Source of the DNA: Pectobacterium carotovorum
GTDB taxonomy: Bacteria > Pseudomonadota > Gammaproteobacteria > Enterobacterales > Enterobacteriaceae
Assembly (NCBI RefSeq): GCF_033898505.1
Contig: NZ_JAXAFK010000001.1
Location: 1,488,001-1,552,000 of the forward strand
Length of the DNA: 64,000 nt
Reading direction: 5' to 3'
A model generated the notes under the pieces. The model worked only from the letters and a program-made list of their open reading frames with translations. It did no database searches and was not told the DNA's origin. Positions 1 to 8,901 of the stretch are shown piece by piece; position 1 is the first letter of the stretch; the number at the start of each line of letters is the position of its first letter. Position numbers and translations under genes: made by a program.

Positions 1-1
1 G

Positions 2-262
2 GTGAAGAACAGGAAACTGGAAAATCGATTTAAAACCTTCCGTGGTGAATCTGGATTGTCATATGAAGCAATGAAGGTGTCATCGAAAGCATATGATGCA
101 CAGGACGCAGCGCAACAACAAGCTCAGCAGCGGCAGCCTCAGCAAATGGCACAGCAGCCACAGGCTCAACCAAGGCAGGCTCCAGCAGCAGCAATTCAGG
201 CTCTGCAAAATAACCCAGCATTAGCTCAACAGTTTCAGGCGAAATATGGATACCTACCATAA
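2..262 (+). CDS. Phage virion protein, C-terminal fragment (5' end outside window)
   Basis: The reading frame is open from the first bases of the window to TAA at 260-262, so this is probably the C-terminal part of a longer protein; the GTG at 2-4 need not be a start. The visible 86 residues are low in complexity, with a Gln/Ala/Pro-rich linker (about residues 33-65) and an end in AKYGYLP. It lies 6 bp before the large ejection-protein gene, in the position where P22-type phages carry earlier ejection or head-completion proteins (P22 gp7/gp20). Family assignment rests on context only; a portal or scaffold C-terminus cannot be excluded. Confidence 0.5.
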   Translation: MKNRKLENRFKTFRGESGLSYEAMKVSSKAYDAQDAAQQQAQQRQPQQMAQQPQAQPRQAPAAAIQALQNNPALAQQFQAKYGYLP

Positions 263-271
263 GGCGGAGTG

Positions 272-2404
272 ATGGCTAATTTTTTCGATCAGTTTGATGA
301 GCAACAACTTACGCCGGGAATGATGCAGCCAGGTAATATTGATCTTCATAATAGGCCAATTGTCAGAAATTCAGATGGTAGCATCAGCACTGTTCGCAGC
401 ATGTCAGCGAATTTCGACGGGAGAGAGGTTCTTATCCCTACCGTTACTGATGACGGTAGGGTGATGTCAGATGATGAGGCTATTGATAATTATCTGCGTA
501 CCGGACGGCATTTGGGGATGTTCAGCACGCCAGAGGCTGCAACCGCTTATGCTGAATCACTGCATGACCAGCAGGCGGTAGAATACTTACCACAATCTCA
601 GCAGCAGTTATCAAACTTTTTTGACCAGTTCGACAATCCTGAACAGCAGACGCAAGCCATGCCGAATCAACCGCAAGGAAGGAGTTTGGCACAAAATGCG
701 CTACTTGGCGTGTCAGAAGCTGGCGGTGCTATCGCACAGGCCGCTGTTGATACCGCGAATATAGCACCGATGGTTGCTGATGCGTTCAGCAGTGCTGCTG
801 CGTGGGCTGCTGGGAAATTTGGCCTGAGTGATGGTACATATAAACCTGCGCCGCGCCTGTCACTTCCCGAAGGAGTTGGCCCGCAGACGCAAGCCGGACA
901 GATTGCCGCAGATGTGTTGCCATTCCTTATTAACCCGGCGGCTAAAGCTGTTCCCGCCGGGGTTGGGCTGGCCGATCGCGGGGCTAATCTCGCGGCTCGT
1001 CTTGGTGCTGAAAGCTTAGTCGGCTCTGCAGCACAGAACAGCGGAAATCAAAACATTGAGCAGGCAGCCACCGGAACGTTACAGGATTTAGGGATTAATG
1101 CTGGCATAGGCGGCTTGGTTCGCGGTGTTGGTAATGCTGTCGGTGCAGGGTATCGCGCGGCCCGAGGAGTTATCGAGCCGGAAGCGCAACAGGCGATTCG
1201 CTTTGCTGAACAAAACAATGCCCCATTGCTGACAAGTGACATAATCACACCGGGGACGTTTGCGGGTAATTCTGCCAGAGCACTGGGTGAGAAAATACCT
1301 GTTACGGGAACTGGATCCGTGCGCCGTGCTCAGCAGGAATCACGTAATCAGCTTGTGCAGCGGTACGCGGAGAAATTCAACGCTGCCGCACCGGAAGAAA
1401 TAGTGCAAAGCTTACAGCGTCAAACGAGCAAGATTAAGCAGGCTGCGGGCCAGCGATTGAGCCAGGTTGATGATGCTATGCGTGGTGTTGGCACAATACA
1501 GCCAACTCAGGCCATTACCGCTATCGATAACGAGATCAACCGCCTGTCACGCCTTGGCGGCGCAGCAGATTCGCAGACTGTTAGTAAGTTGCAGACGTAC
1601 CGTGACGAGCTAGCGAATGGCACTGACTTTAGTCTACTGAGAGACCTGCGCACGCAGTTCAGGCAGGATGTGAAGGGCGATCGTGTCGCGTGGCCTAATC
1701 AGTCACAGGCAGCGGTTAATCGCGTGTACGCAGCGATGACTAATGATGTTAATCAGGCCGTTACCGACAATCTCGGAGCTCAGGCGGCAAATAGGTATAA
1801 ACAGGCGAATGCTGTTTATGCTAACGAAGCGCAGTTAGTCAACAATACCCGGTTAAAAACCGTCTTGCAGCGTGGCGAGTTAACGCCAGAAGTTGCTAAT
1901 AACCTGCTATTCAGCAACAAGAAAAGCGAGATTCAGCAACTTTACCGGTCTCTCGATAACCGAGGCAGAATCGCAGCCCGCGCGTCTGTCATCGGTAAGG
2001 CTTACGAGAAATCCGGTGGCAGCCCTGACAAGTTCCTTAATGAGATAAACCGCCTGTCAAATCAGACGGGAATCCTCTTTAAAGGAGCTGACCGCCAATA
2101 TCTCAATGGATTGAATACCTATCTGGATCAAACGAGAAGGGCAGCAAGAGCCGGGGCAGTAACGCCCACCGGGCAGGAACTGATGCAAATATCAGTACCA
2201 ACCGGATTGTTCGTTGGTGGACTGCCTGCGCTTGGTGCTGGGTTAAGCTATGGTGCAATGGCACGCGCGTATGAAAGTAAAGTTGTGCGTAACTCTATGC
2301 TAAGGCTGGCCAACACACCCAAAAACAGCATGGCTTTCGAGAGGAATCTTGAAGCTGTTAATCGGGCGGTGTCGGCGGCATTGCAAGGCGGTCGTGAGCA
2401 ATAA
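272..2404 (+). CDS. Phage DNA-ejection (injection) protein, P22 gp16-like position
   Basis: This protein of about 710 aa lies just upstream of the sieA-like/tailspike pair, the place of gene 16 in P22. P22 gp16 is carried in the virion and ejected into the cell with the DNA. ATG at 272 is preceded by AAGGCGGAG at 261-269 and is preferred over the overlapping GTG at 269. A domain of about 95 residues with the motif HNRPIVRNSDGSISTVRSM, a module seen in many phage proteins, is bracketed by two copies of the motif FFDQFD (residues about 4-9 and 116-121). An Ala/Gly-rich middle (about 150-300) with hydrophobic stretches fits a membrane-active ejection protein, and the C-terminal half is helical. 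The gp16-like role is inferred from position and composition. Confidence 0.7.
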   Translation: MANFFDQFDEQQLTPGMMQPGNIDLHNRPIVRNSDGSISTVRSMSANFDGREVLIPTVTDDGRVMSDDEAIDNYLRTGRHLGMFSTPEAATAYAESLHDQQAVEYLPQSQQQLSNFFDQFDNPEQQTQAMPNQPQGRSLAQNALLGVSEAGGAIAQAAVDTANIAPMVADAFSSAAAWAAGKFGLSDGTYKPAPRLSLPEGVGPQTQAGQIAADVLPFLINPAAKAVPAGVGLADRGANLAARLGAESLVGSAAQNSGNQNIEQAATGTLQDLGINAGIGGLVRGVGNAVGAGYRAARGVIEPEAQQAIRFAEQNNAPLLTSDIITPGTFAGNSARALGEKIPVTGTGSVRRAQQESRNQLVQRYAEKFNAAAPEEIVQSLQRQTSKIKQAAGQRLSQVDDAMRGVGTIQPTQAITAIDNEINRLSRLGGAADSQTVSKLQTYRDELANGTDFSLLRDLRTQFRQDVKGDRVAWPNQSQAAVNRVYAAMTNDVNQAVTDNLGAQAANRYKQANAVYANEAQLVNNTRLKTVLQRGELTPEVANNLLFSNKKSEIQQLYRSLDNRGRIAARASVIGKAYEKSGGSPDKFLNEINRLSNQTGILFKGADRQYLNGLNTYLDQTRRAARAGAVTPTGQELMQISVPTGLFVGGLPALGAGLSYGAMARAYESKVVRNSMLRLANTPKNSMAFERNLEAVNRAVSAALQGGREQ

Positions 2405-2422
2405 TGGCAAGCCACGGATGGC

Positions 2423-3070
2423 TTATCCATGTATAGAGTCTCGGAATTCTTTACTCGATAAAAAGGCATCTGTTTTTCTTGCTTCATCATACCTTTTGTT
2501 AAACCCTCGAGCCTCTCCTGGGTATCTATTAAAGATAAGCCCACAAGTGGCGCATATTATTGAAACGCATAACGATAGGGCCACATGGAAAAACAGCGGA
2601 AGCCATAAGAGGATCGGCTCGCCATAATCACCATGCCAAGCAAAGTAGGCTATCATGCCAAAATACCATGCGGTAATCCCAACGCTAATGATTGTACTTA
2701 TGGTGGTTACAAGCACCCCTATGGCGTCTGATAACCTGTTAGCTAGCAAATCTGGCGAATATCTTGCAATCAAGTACCGCCAACATTTTGCGACATCCTC
2801 TGTCTTTGTCGAATCTTCTTGAACACCAATGGTGCGGCACATATCTGATGATCGTTTCTTTTCTAATCTATTCGTTCGCCACCTACTGACAGCCATCATG
2901 GATAACTGCACAGCAACGCCGACAATAAGCGATATCAAAACCATGCCAAGAAATCGCCAGCCGGGAGACAGAGATTTATACATCCATATATAAAGTCCAA
3001 CGAAGGCAGTGAAACCAACAATAAGTTCTACCATGGTATCGGACATGAATTTTTCTTTTTTGTTACTCAT
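2423..3070 (-). CDS. Phage-borne membrane protein, candidate superinfection-exclusion (SieA-position) moron
   Basis: A 215-aa protein with four predicted membrane segments (about residues 13-32, 38-60, 115-142 and 150-176) and charged termini. I do not recognise the family. It is transcribed against the virion genes, between the ejection and tailspike genes, exactly where P22 carries sieA, whose product is an inner-membrane exclusion protein of 160 aa. The start at 3070 is chosen because AAGGAGG (complement of 3076-3082) lies 5 bp upstream; a longer frame from 3097 would begin inside the probable -10 element. Its own promoter and inverse orientation are typical of prophage genes expressed in the lysogen. 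Exclusion function is inferred from position. Confidence 0.7.
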   Translation of the reverse strand: MSNKKEKFMSDTMVELIVGFTAFVGLYIWMYKSLSPGWRFLGMVLISLIVGVAVQLSMMAVSRWRTNRLEKKRSSDMCRTIGVQEDSTKTEDVAKCWRYLIARYSPDLLANRLSDAIGVLVTTISTIISVGITAWYFGMIAYFAWHGDYGEPILLWLPLFFHVALSLCVSIICATCGLIFNRYPGEARGFNKRYDEARKTDAFLSSKEFRDSIHG

Positions 3071-3092
3071 CCCAACCTCCTTTTTTTTATTC

Positions 3093-3120
3093 AGCATAGC
3101 ACGCCGTATTAATCACGTAA
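3093..3120 (-). promoter_or_regulatory. Probable sigma70 promoter of the SieA-position gene
   Basis: On the minus strand an extended -10, TGCTATGCT (complement of 3093-3101), is preceded at 16 bp by TTACGT (complement of 3115-3120). The predicted transcript would start near 3086, leaving a leader of about 16 nt that contains the strong Shine-Dalgarno site. The -35 match is weak (3 of 6) and the extended -10 may compensate. Confidence 0.5.
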
Positions 3121-3180
3121 TTACTTAAAAACTTCATAACGCAGGTTCTCTGCGTAGCACAAACACGTCTGGAGAAAACA

Positions 3181-5319
3181 ATGGCAGATATTACGCCTAA
3201 TGTTATCGTATCAATGCCCGCCCAACTCTTCACACTGGCGCGGTCATTCAAGGCCAACGCCAATGGTAAAATCTATATCGGTCTGATTGATACAGACCCT
3301 ACAATCCCCAGCAATCAGATTCAGGTCTACCTCGAAAACGAGGACGGCAGCCACGTTCCTGTTGCTCAGCCAATTTTAATAAACGCTGGTGGTTATCCCG
3401 TTCACAACGGTCAGATTGCTAAATTTGTTACCGTTCAGGGTCATTCTATGGCTATTTATGACTCCATGAATGTGCAGCAATTCTATTTCTCTAACGTACT
3501 GAAATACGATCCTGACCAGTTCGCAGACAGAATAGAGGAGCTAATCGGCTCTAGGCAATTAATTCGCATGTCTCTATCAGACGCAAAAGCATACTCTCAA
3601 TATGAGAATGGCCAGAGCGTTTTCATCACAGATATCGGATACCTGTTTAAATTCAATCCAGAGCGCAATCTCGTTCCCGGCCAGCCAGTTTCAGCCATCA
3701 CAGTTGATGATGAATTGCATAAATTAGTCACATCTGGCGGCATGCTGGAGTTTGATGATTATGAAAAACTCCGCAACGCAGAGTCTCGAAATTATGCTGA
3801 GTATCAGGCGCTAATGCGGACAAATAAGGCCGTAGCGATGGTTAACTACGGTGACTCCATTACATGGGGACAACGACCTGACTTTGGGCAATACCCACTT
3901 AACTATCCAGCGCAGATCGCGCAAACAATGACATCCCTGACCCAATCAGCATGGTCAAGCCAAAACATGGCATCACCTGGAGACACCGCAATGGTGAATT
4001 ACCGTCGCACCATGCAAGACGGTACGATAGGGGTGATTTCTACGATAATGCTCGGCGTCAATGACATAAAAGTTGTGACGAATAACGGCAGCAACCCAGA
4101 AAATGCAGAGGGTGATGCGCTATACGGCGTTAAAAATTACTCTTTTTTGATGCGTAAATTTATCGCTCGTGAAATTCTTCGCGGCCGGTGCGTTACTGTT
4201 TTTGGCACTACGCAATGGGTGAGTGCTGCAAACGCATCTCCGATGGGTAATTTAACTGAGTGTTACTTGTCCCGTTCATATGATGCTGCGGCGAAAGAAA
4301 TGGCAGAAGAATTCGGCTGCGCTTTCGTTGATACAAAACGTGACATCATCCAGCAATTTGGCATTAGTGAATCTTGTCATGACGGCCTGCACCTGAGAGA
4401 AGATTTCCTTCCCATAATTGGCAAGAGATTCGCCGCGTTCTTCATGCAACAGGATTACAAAAACCCCTGCGTGCTGGCAACCGGTGACGTAATGCTTCCA
4501 GCGTTCTTCTTTCAGCCAGTTTCATCTAGCAGAACCTTAACTCGCAGTGAATTTACTGACGGCTCATCCCCTCCGCTCGGTGGTGGAACCGATAATCCAG
4601 AGGCTATTGGTGTATTACTGCCGAATGACGCAACAGGTGGAAACGTGACGATGGCGTTTTTCCTGAATTCGGATAGCGCCGTCATTTACCCGTCAATCAA
4701 TTCTAACGGCACACCATATTCTTTTAACCTGATACTGGATAACGGAGCCAAACAGCCAGATTATCCGTCTGATGTAGAGATAATCCCAGTGTTGCGTGAC
4801 CGTCAATATATTTTGTCAGGTCGATCCATCAGTGGGTCAGCGAAAAAAAACCGAACGACAGAGGATTACTCGCAGATAAACACTGCATGCTATATGCACG
4901 TCACTACACGCGGCTGGCATATGATCACGTTCGCTGTAGGGCAGAACGCAGGCGTTGCTGCTGTTGAGGGATTGGTTTGCGATAGTTGGTCGAATGTGAA
5001 AAACAATGATGTTCAAGGAGGGGTGTCAGGGAGGGGGAAGTGGACATCTTCAGCGACTGAAGTTTCTGGCAAGGTGCTATCAATAACGCGAAACTCGCTC
5101 GGCGTCTTTAGCGTAACAACGGCAACTCTTGTCCCAGAGGGCTACAGAGTAGAAATCGACGTAACACCGGATTTTAATGCGAATACCATCAGGACATACA
5201 ATAAATCTGGAAGCGGCTTCTCTATTGCATTTATGCAAGCGGCGGGATCAGGAATCGATTTGGCGTTCAATCCATACGACCCTGCTTCTTTCATCGTCAG
5301 GGTGCTGGGAGGTCGGTAA
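3181..5319 (+). CDS. Tailspike: P22-type head-binding domain plus SGNH/GDSL hydrolase
   Basis: A 712-aa receptor-binding protein. Residues 1 to about 113 closely resemble the P22 gp9 head-binding domain ([20 protein letters not shown], then GLIDTDP and the conserved [18 protein letters not shown] stretch). In place of the beta-helix endorhamnosidase, residues about 217-425 form an SGNH hydrolase: block I GDSI with catalytic Ser226, block III GVND with Asn294, and block V DGLH with Asp401 and His404. The remaining C-terminal part (about 430-712) looks beta-rich and may trimerise or bind glycan. Such tailspikes are expected to de-esterify (for example de-O-acetylate) surface polysaccharide; the substrate is unknown. 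ATG follows TCTGGAG at 3169-3175. Confidence 0.85.
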   Translation: MADITPNVIVSMPAQLFTLARSFKANANGKIYIGLIDTDPTIPSNQIQVYLENEDGSHVPVAQPILINAGGYPVHNGQIAKFVTVQGHSMAIYDSMNVQQFYFSNVLKYDPDQFADRIEELIGSRQLIRMSLSDAKAYSQYENGQSVFITDIGYLFKFNPERNLVPGQPVSAITVDDELHKLVTSGGMLEFDDYEKLRNAESRNYAEYQALMRTNKAVAMVNYGDSITWGQRPDFGQYPLNYPAQIAQTMTSLTQSAWSSQNMASPGDTAMVNYRRTMQDGTIGVISTIMLGVNDIKVVTNNGSNPENAEGDALYGVKNYSFLMRKFIAREILRGRCVTVFGTTQWVSAANASPMGNLTECYLSRSYDAAAKEMAEEFGCAFVDTKRDIIQQFGISESCHDGLHLREDFLPIIGKRFAAFFMQQDYKNPCVLATGDVMLPAFFFQPVSSSRTLTRSEFTDGSSPPLGGGTDNPEAIGVLLPNDATGGNVTMAFFLNSDSAVIYPSINSNGTPYSFNLILDNGAKQPDYPSDVEIIPVLRDRQYILSGRSISGSAKKNRTTEDYSQINTACYMHVTTRGWHMITFAVGQNAGVAAVEGLVCDSWSNVKNNDVQGGVSGRGKWTSSATEVSGKVLSITRNSLGVFSVTTATLVPEGYRVEIDVTPDFNANTIRTYNKSGSGFSIAFMQAAGSGIDLAFNPYDPASFIVRVLGGR

Positions 5320-5585
5320 CGGCAAATACCTTGGGGCATATATGGGGCAAAAAATTACCGCAAAACGATGCAACTACAGATTGCGTAGTGGCTCGGCTTG
5401 CGGTAATGCTCTGCAAAAACCGTGATACAGTCCTAGTTCACATTATTTCATCTGTTAACTACTGCACATTTTAAACAAACCCGAATGGGCGCGATAGTTT
5501 CTGCTCGGTGTAGGCGGTTGCCTGGTTGACGCGGTTTTCTGATTAAGCTGTTTGCTGGTTAAAACTGTTTACTGGCTAAAACAAG
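5320..5585. other. Prophage/host junction region, no gene seen
   Basis: No convincing coding frame lies between the tailspike stop and the terminator at 5586. In P22-type prophages the tailspike (with gtr genes, absent here) lies at the attR end, so the right attachment site probably lies here. The core cannot be defined because the left end is outside the window. Two 17-bp tandem units (5548-5564 and 5565-5581, 15 of 17 identical, ctgttt-ctgg-taaaa) sit just before the terminator. Confidence 0.4.
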
Positions 5586-5625
5586 AAGCCCCTCAGTCTG
5601 AATCACTCAGAAGAGGGGCTTTTTA
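5586..5625 (+). terminator. Intrinsic terminator, convergent with mgtS
   Basis: A perfect 9-bp stem, AAGCCCCTC (5586-5594) with GAGGGGCTT (5613-5621), runs into TTTTTAT on the plus strand. On the minus strand the stem is followed by the moderately U-rich CTTGTTTT, so it could also end mgtS transcription. No protein gene upstream on the plus strand accounts for such a strong terminator. Confidence 0.75.
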
Positions 5626-5647
5626 TCGGGGGGAGCGTCAGTGTTCA

Positions 5648-5743
5648 TTAGTCATCCCATTTGGGGCTTAGGTACGCCGCCAGGAAGCTGAGAAAAAGAA
5701 TGCCGCCCAATACGGCGATGAAGAGATTGATATTACCTAACAT
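5648..5743 (-). CDS. mgtS: MgtS small membrane protein (31 aa)
   Basis: A 31-codon gene, too short for most gene callers. The product begins MLGNINLFIAVLGGILF and ends AAYLSPKWDD, which matches E. coli MgtS (YneM) nearly residue for residue, including the single membrane helix (about 5-25) and the KWDD tail. In E. coli MgtS is induced by PhoPQ at low Mg2+, protects the MgtA importer from degradation and modulates PitA. AGGAG (complement of 5751-5755) precedes the ATG at a suitable distance. It is the first host gene beside the prophage end. A degenerate PhoP-box-like stretch may lie at about 5840-5860 but is too weak to call. Confidence 0.9.
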   Translation of the reverse strand: MLGNINLFIAVLGGILFLSFLAAYLSPKWDD

Positions 5744-6057
5744 GATTGTTTCTCCTGAATAAATCAATTGCGATAGAAATACCTCATAGGGTGGAAAGTC
5801 ATCGTTGACCTGCGATAGGTACTATAGGCTTAGGGCGCATGTTAATGAAGAAAAAACGCTCAGAAAGGGGCTGGTGGTTTACATCTCGTTGAGGTGAAAC
5901 ACCGTACTTCACTGCCGGAACTGGAATGCTCATCTGCGTTTTGCCTGCCACTTCACATTTTTCTTTTTCCTTGTGCTAATCATGCTGTCACCTCCGGCAT
6001 AAATCGTGGCGTGTTGTATAATTTTAGAGCAGCATAACCAGCAGAGGGGGAGAGCAT
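5744..6057. other. Intergenic region between mgtS and the 65-aa gene
   Basis: No gene is seen in these 314 bp. The region must hold the divergent promoters of mgtS (minus) and of the following small gene (plus). The only clear element is TATAAT at 6017-6022, well placed as a -10 for the plus-strand gene, without a good -35. Confidence 0.4.
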
Positions 6058-6255
6058 GTGATTAACTTTGAGAAAATCATTCTTGAGTACAGCGAGCAGT
6101 ACACCGACTTTGCTGCCTCCACGATTGCTTTCATGGAAAGTCAGGAAAAAAAGATCGACGCAGATGAAATATCACGAAGAATCCCGCAGGAAAAAAGGCC
6201 TTTCTTCAACGAGCGATTAGGCCATTATCGCGATATCTACAGACCACAGCAGTGA
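6058..6255 (+). CDS. Hypothetical 65-aa protein
   Basis: A small charged protein, 65 aa, with a GTG start preceded by GAGGGGGAGAG (6043-6053). It is probably helical (INFEKIILEYSEQYTDFAAS) with a basic C-terminal half rich in Arg, Lys and Glu (EISRRIPQEKRPFF). I do not recognise the family. The coding call is supported by a plausible -10 (TATAAT at 6017-6022), a strong ribosome-binding site and an intrinsic terminator about 40 bp after the stop. No signal peptide or membrane segment is seen. Confidence 0.6.
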   Translation: MINFEKIILEYSEQYTDFAASTIAFMESQEKKIDADEISRRIPQEKRPFFNERLGHYRDIYRPQQ

Positions 6256-6295
6256 GCGTCGGAGCAAGCCTGTGAGGCGTAGAAACGGTTACCAG

Positions 6296-6323
6296 AAGCC
6301 CGACAACAGTGTCGGGCTTTTCG
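6296..6323 (+). terminator. Intrinsic terminator after the 65-aa gene
   Basis: AAGCCCGACA (6296-6305) pairs with TGTCGGGCTT (6310-6319) over a 4-nt loop and is followed by TTC. It ends the short plus-strand gene and faces the convergent dsbB. Confidence 0.75.
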
Positions 6324-6364
6324 GTTTATATGTGAAGCGCCTTCTGTATTCATCCGCTTATGGA

Positions 6365-6895
6365 TTAACGGCTGAAGAGGTCGCGGCGCTTAGGACGGAA
6401 AGGTTGAGCGATCAACACCAGCACGGCAATCACCAGATAAGCGACAAAGATACCAAGCAGCCACTGCGGCATTTCCAGAGAGAGGAATTCCCACTGACGC
6501 ACTGAGCAATCCCCTGTCGCATTGAAAATGGCCGGAAGCCATTTGTCTAAAGGCAACCATGACGGGAAGCTAACAAAGAAATCACAGGTGGTAAACGGCG
6601 ACGGATTTAACAAGATATCCGTGTGTTTCCATGCCAGGCGAACTCCTTCGTAGGAACTGTATATCCAGAGTGCGATGGCCGGATAACGCAACGCTGTTGA
6701 TGGCGCGATGGCACCAACAATACCCGCGGCGAATACGCCCCATAGCGCACAGCGCTGATAGATACACAGCACGCACGGTTTTAATAGCATAACGTGCTGA
6801 AAATAGAGCGCGGTCAATTCCAACGCTAAAGCAGTAAACGCCAGCAGCAGCCACGCACCACGCCCGCGTGAGCAACGATTAAGAAATCGCAACAT
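6365..6895 (-). CDS. dsbB: Disulfide bond formation protein B
   Basis: Inner-membrane quinone reductase that reoxidises periplasmic DsbA. The 176-aa product has the length of E. coli DsbB, four membrane helices, and both redox cysteine pairs at the E. coli positions: Cys41-Val-Leu-Cys44 in the first periplasmic loop and Cys104/Cys130 in the second. The quinone-proximal Arg48 is present. It is the downstream neighbour of nhaB, as in E. coli, with about 195 bp between them, so it is probably transcribed from its own promoter. Confidence 0.97.
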   Translation of the reverse strand: MLRFLNRCSRGRGAWLLLAFTALALELTALYFQHVMLLKPCVLCIYQRCALWGVFAAGIVGAIAPSTALRYPAIALWIYSSYEGVRLAWKHTDILLNPSPFTTCDFFVSFPSWLPLDKWLPAIFNATGDCSVRQWEFLSLEMPQWLLGIFVAYLVIAVLVLIAQPFRPKRRDLFSR

Positions 6896-7090
6896 AAAAA
6901 TATTCCATGCTAAACATGATTAAAGCAGCAGTGTAAACCGTTCTGGCTTCACTGCCATCATTTCACTGTGCAAAACGTAACGATATGTTTATTTGATGCT
7001 TTTTCTGTCATTTTACGGCGGCGAACATCGTATTGATAACATCATCAAGGCGGAAATGGTCGCTGCCGTGATTACTATACACGATCGTGA

Positions 7091-8671
7091 TTATGAGTGA
7101 CTGCCCGATAGGGTCAAATTTGGCAAAGAAATCCAGTGATTATTCATCAAAAAGTCAGTAAACGGCACTAGCGTAAACTCAACGCCAAGCAACCCGACCA
7201 GCGTCATCACAATCGTGTAAGGCAGCGCCATGATCACCATACGTCCGTAAGACAGGCGGATAAGCGGAGCCAGCGAAGAGGTCAGCAGAAACAGAAACGC
7301 CGCTTGCCCATTTGGGGTGGCGACAGAAGGCAGGTTGGTGCCGGTATTGATCGCCACGGCGAGCAGCTCGAACTGAGGGAGCGAGATGTGGCCGTTCTCA
7401 AAGGCGTTGCGTGCTTCGTTAATGTAAACTGAACCAACGAAGACGTTATCTGATATCGACGAAAGCAGGCCGTTGAACAGATAGAACTGCGTCAATTGCG
7501 CACTTTCAGACGATTGCAGGACGTAATGGATAATCGGTGAAAACAGCTGCTGATCGATAATGACGGCGACGATGGCAAAGAAAACTGTCAGCAGCGCGGT
7601 AAACGGCATGGCATCCTGAAACGCTTTACCGATGGCATGTTCTTCGGTCACTCCGCAGAACGTCGTAGCCATAATAATTACGGAAAGGCCAATCAGCCCG
7701 ACCTCCGCCAGATGAAACGCCAGCGCGACAATGAGCCAAACGCCAATCACCGCTTGTACGAGTAAACGTGCCTTATCCTGCGGCGTGCGCTTTTCTGTCA
7801 TGTCCCGATCGTAATCTTCAAGCACACGACGCACGTTGTCCGGCAGGCTTACGCCGTAGCCGAAGAGTTTAAAACGCTCAACCAGCACGCAGGTCAGGAT
7901 ACCGCAAATAAACACGGGGACGGTCACGGGTGACATATGCAGGAAGAAACTGACGAAATCCCAGCCTGCGCTTTTCGCGATAATCAGGTTCTGAGGTTCG
8001 CCAACCATCGTCATCACCCCGCCCAGTGCCGTGCCGACGCCAGCGTGCATGAGCAAGCTGCGCAGGAACGCCCGAAACTGTTCCAGTGTACGATGATGTT
8101 CCTCGCTGCTTAATGCGCTGTCGTCGCTGATATCGGCTTTGTCTTCACTCTGTTGGGAAGCGAAACGGTGGTAAATACCATAAAACCCGATAGCAACGCT
8201 GATAACGACGGCAATCACGGTCAGCGCATCAAGGAAGGCGGAAAGGAAGGCGGCGGCACCGCAGAAAGCGAGTGACAACAGCGTTTTGGAATGAATACGC
8301 AGCAGCAGTTTGGTAAAGACAAAGAGCAGCAGTTGCTTCATGAAATAGATGCCTGCCACCATAAACACCAGCAGCATGAGGACTTCAATATTCCCCGTGA
8401 CCTCATGCCACACCTGTTGCGGGCTGGTCATCCCGATGAGGATAGCCTGTAGCGCCAGCAGGCCGCCGGGCTGTAGCGGATAACATTTCAGCGCCATGCC
8501 TAGCGTAAAAATAAACTCCACGACCAATAACCAACCGGCCCAAAACGGGCTGACAAAATAGAACAGCAGCGGATTAACCAACAAGAAGCAAAAAATAGTC
8601 AGTTTGTACCAGTCTGGCGCGTATCCCAGGAAATTTTTTAACAGCGCGCGGTGGAGGGGCATGCCGATCAT
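7091..8671 (-). CDS. nhaB: Na+/H+ antiporter NhaB
   Basis: Inner-membrane sodium/proton antiporter, 526 aa against 513 in E. coli, with the usual 12 or so hydrophobic segments and the family's conserved stretches ([20 protein letters not shown] near the N-terminus; [20 protein letters not shown] in the first third; [14 protein letters not shown] in the last third). A charged cytoplasmic loop at about 170-195 ([19 protein letters not shown]) is longer than in E. coli. It is divergent from fadR across 230 bp, as in E. coli. The start at 8671 is one of two nearby ATGs; one at 8662 would remove three residues. Confidence 0.95.
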   Translation of the reverse strand: MIGMPLHRALLKNFLGYAPDWYKLTIFCFLLVNPLLFYFVSPFWAGWLLVVEFIFTLGMALKCYPLQPGGLLALQAILIGMTSPQQVWHEVTGNIEVLMLLVFMVAGIYFMKQLLLFVFTKLLLRIHSKTLLSLAFCGAAAFLSAFLDALTVIAVVISVAIGFYGIYHRFASQQSEDKADISDDSALSSEEHHRTLEQFRAFLRSLLMHAGVGTALGGVMTMVGEPQNLIIAKSAGWDFVSFFLHMSPVTVPVFICGILTCVLVERFKLFGYGVSLPDNVRRVLEDYDRDMTEKRTPQDKARLLVQAVIGVWLIVALAFHLAEVGLIGLSVIIMATTFCGVTEEHAIGKAFQDAMPFTALLTVFFAIVAVIIDQQLFSPIIHYVLQSSESAQLTQFYLFNGLLSSISDNVFVGSVYINEARNAFENGHISLPQFELLAVAINTGTNLPSVATPNGQAAFLFLLTSSLAPLIRLSYGRMVIMALPYTIVMTLVGLLGVEFTLVPFTDFLMNNHWISLPNLTLSGSHS

Positions 8672-8901
8672 GATGGGAGAAGAATCCTTACTCGTTAGAA
8701 TAGTTTGATGGTTTTCATCATATCGTAAAAACTTTACAAATGGTCAGAAGTCTACCGTTCTACGCGGCGAGAGGGCGGTTTGCAGTCACAATTTTTCATT
8801 GAAATGGTTCGGTGCCTGAGTGCGGCGCTATATCATGATTCTTTCGTCTGGTATTATGATTCGGCTTTTTTCGGCAATCACCGCTACGGATTATCAAACA
8901 C

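Noticed and set aside
5177..5425. 82-codon frame overlapping the tailspike end
   Set aside because: Overlaps the real tailspike frame and has no family features or start signals.
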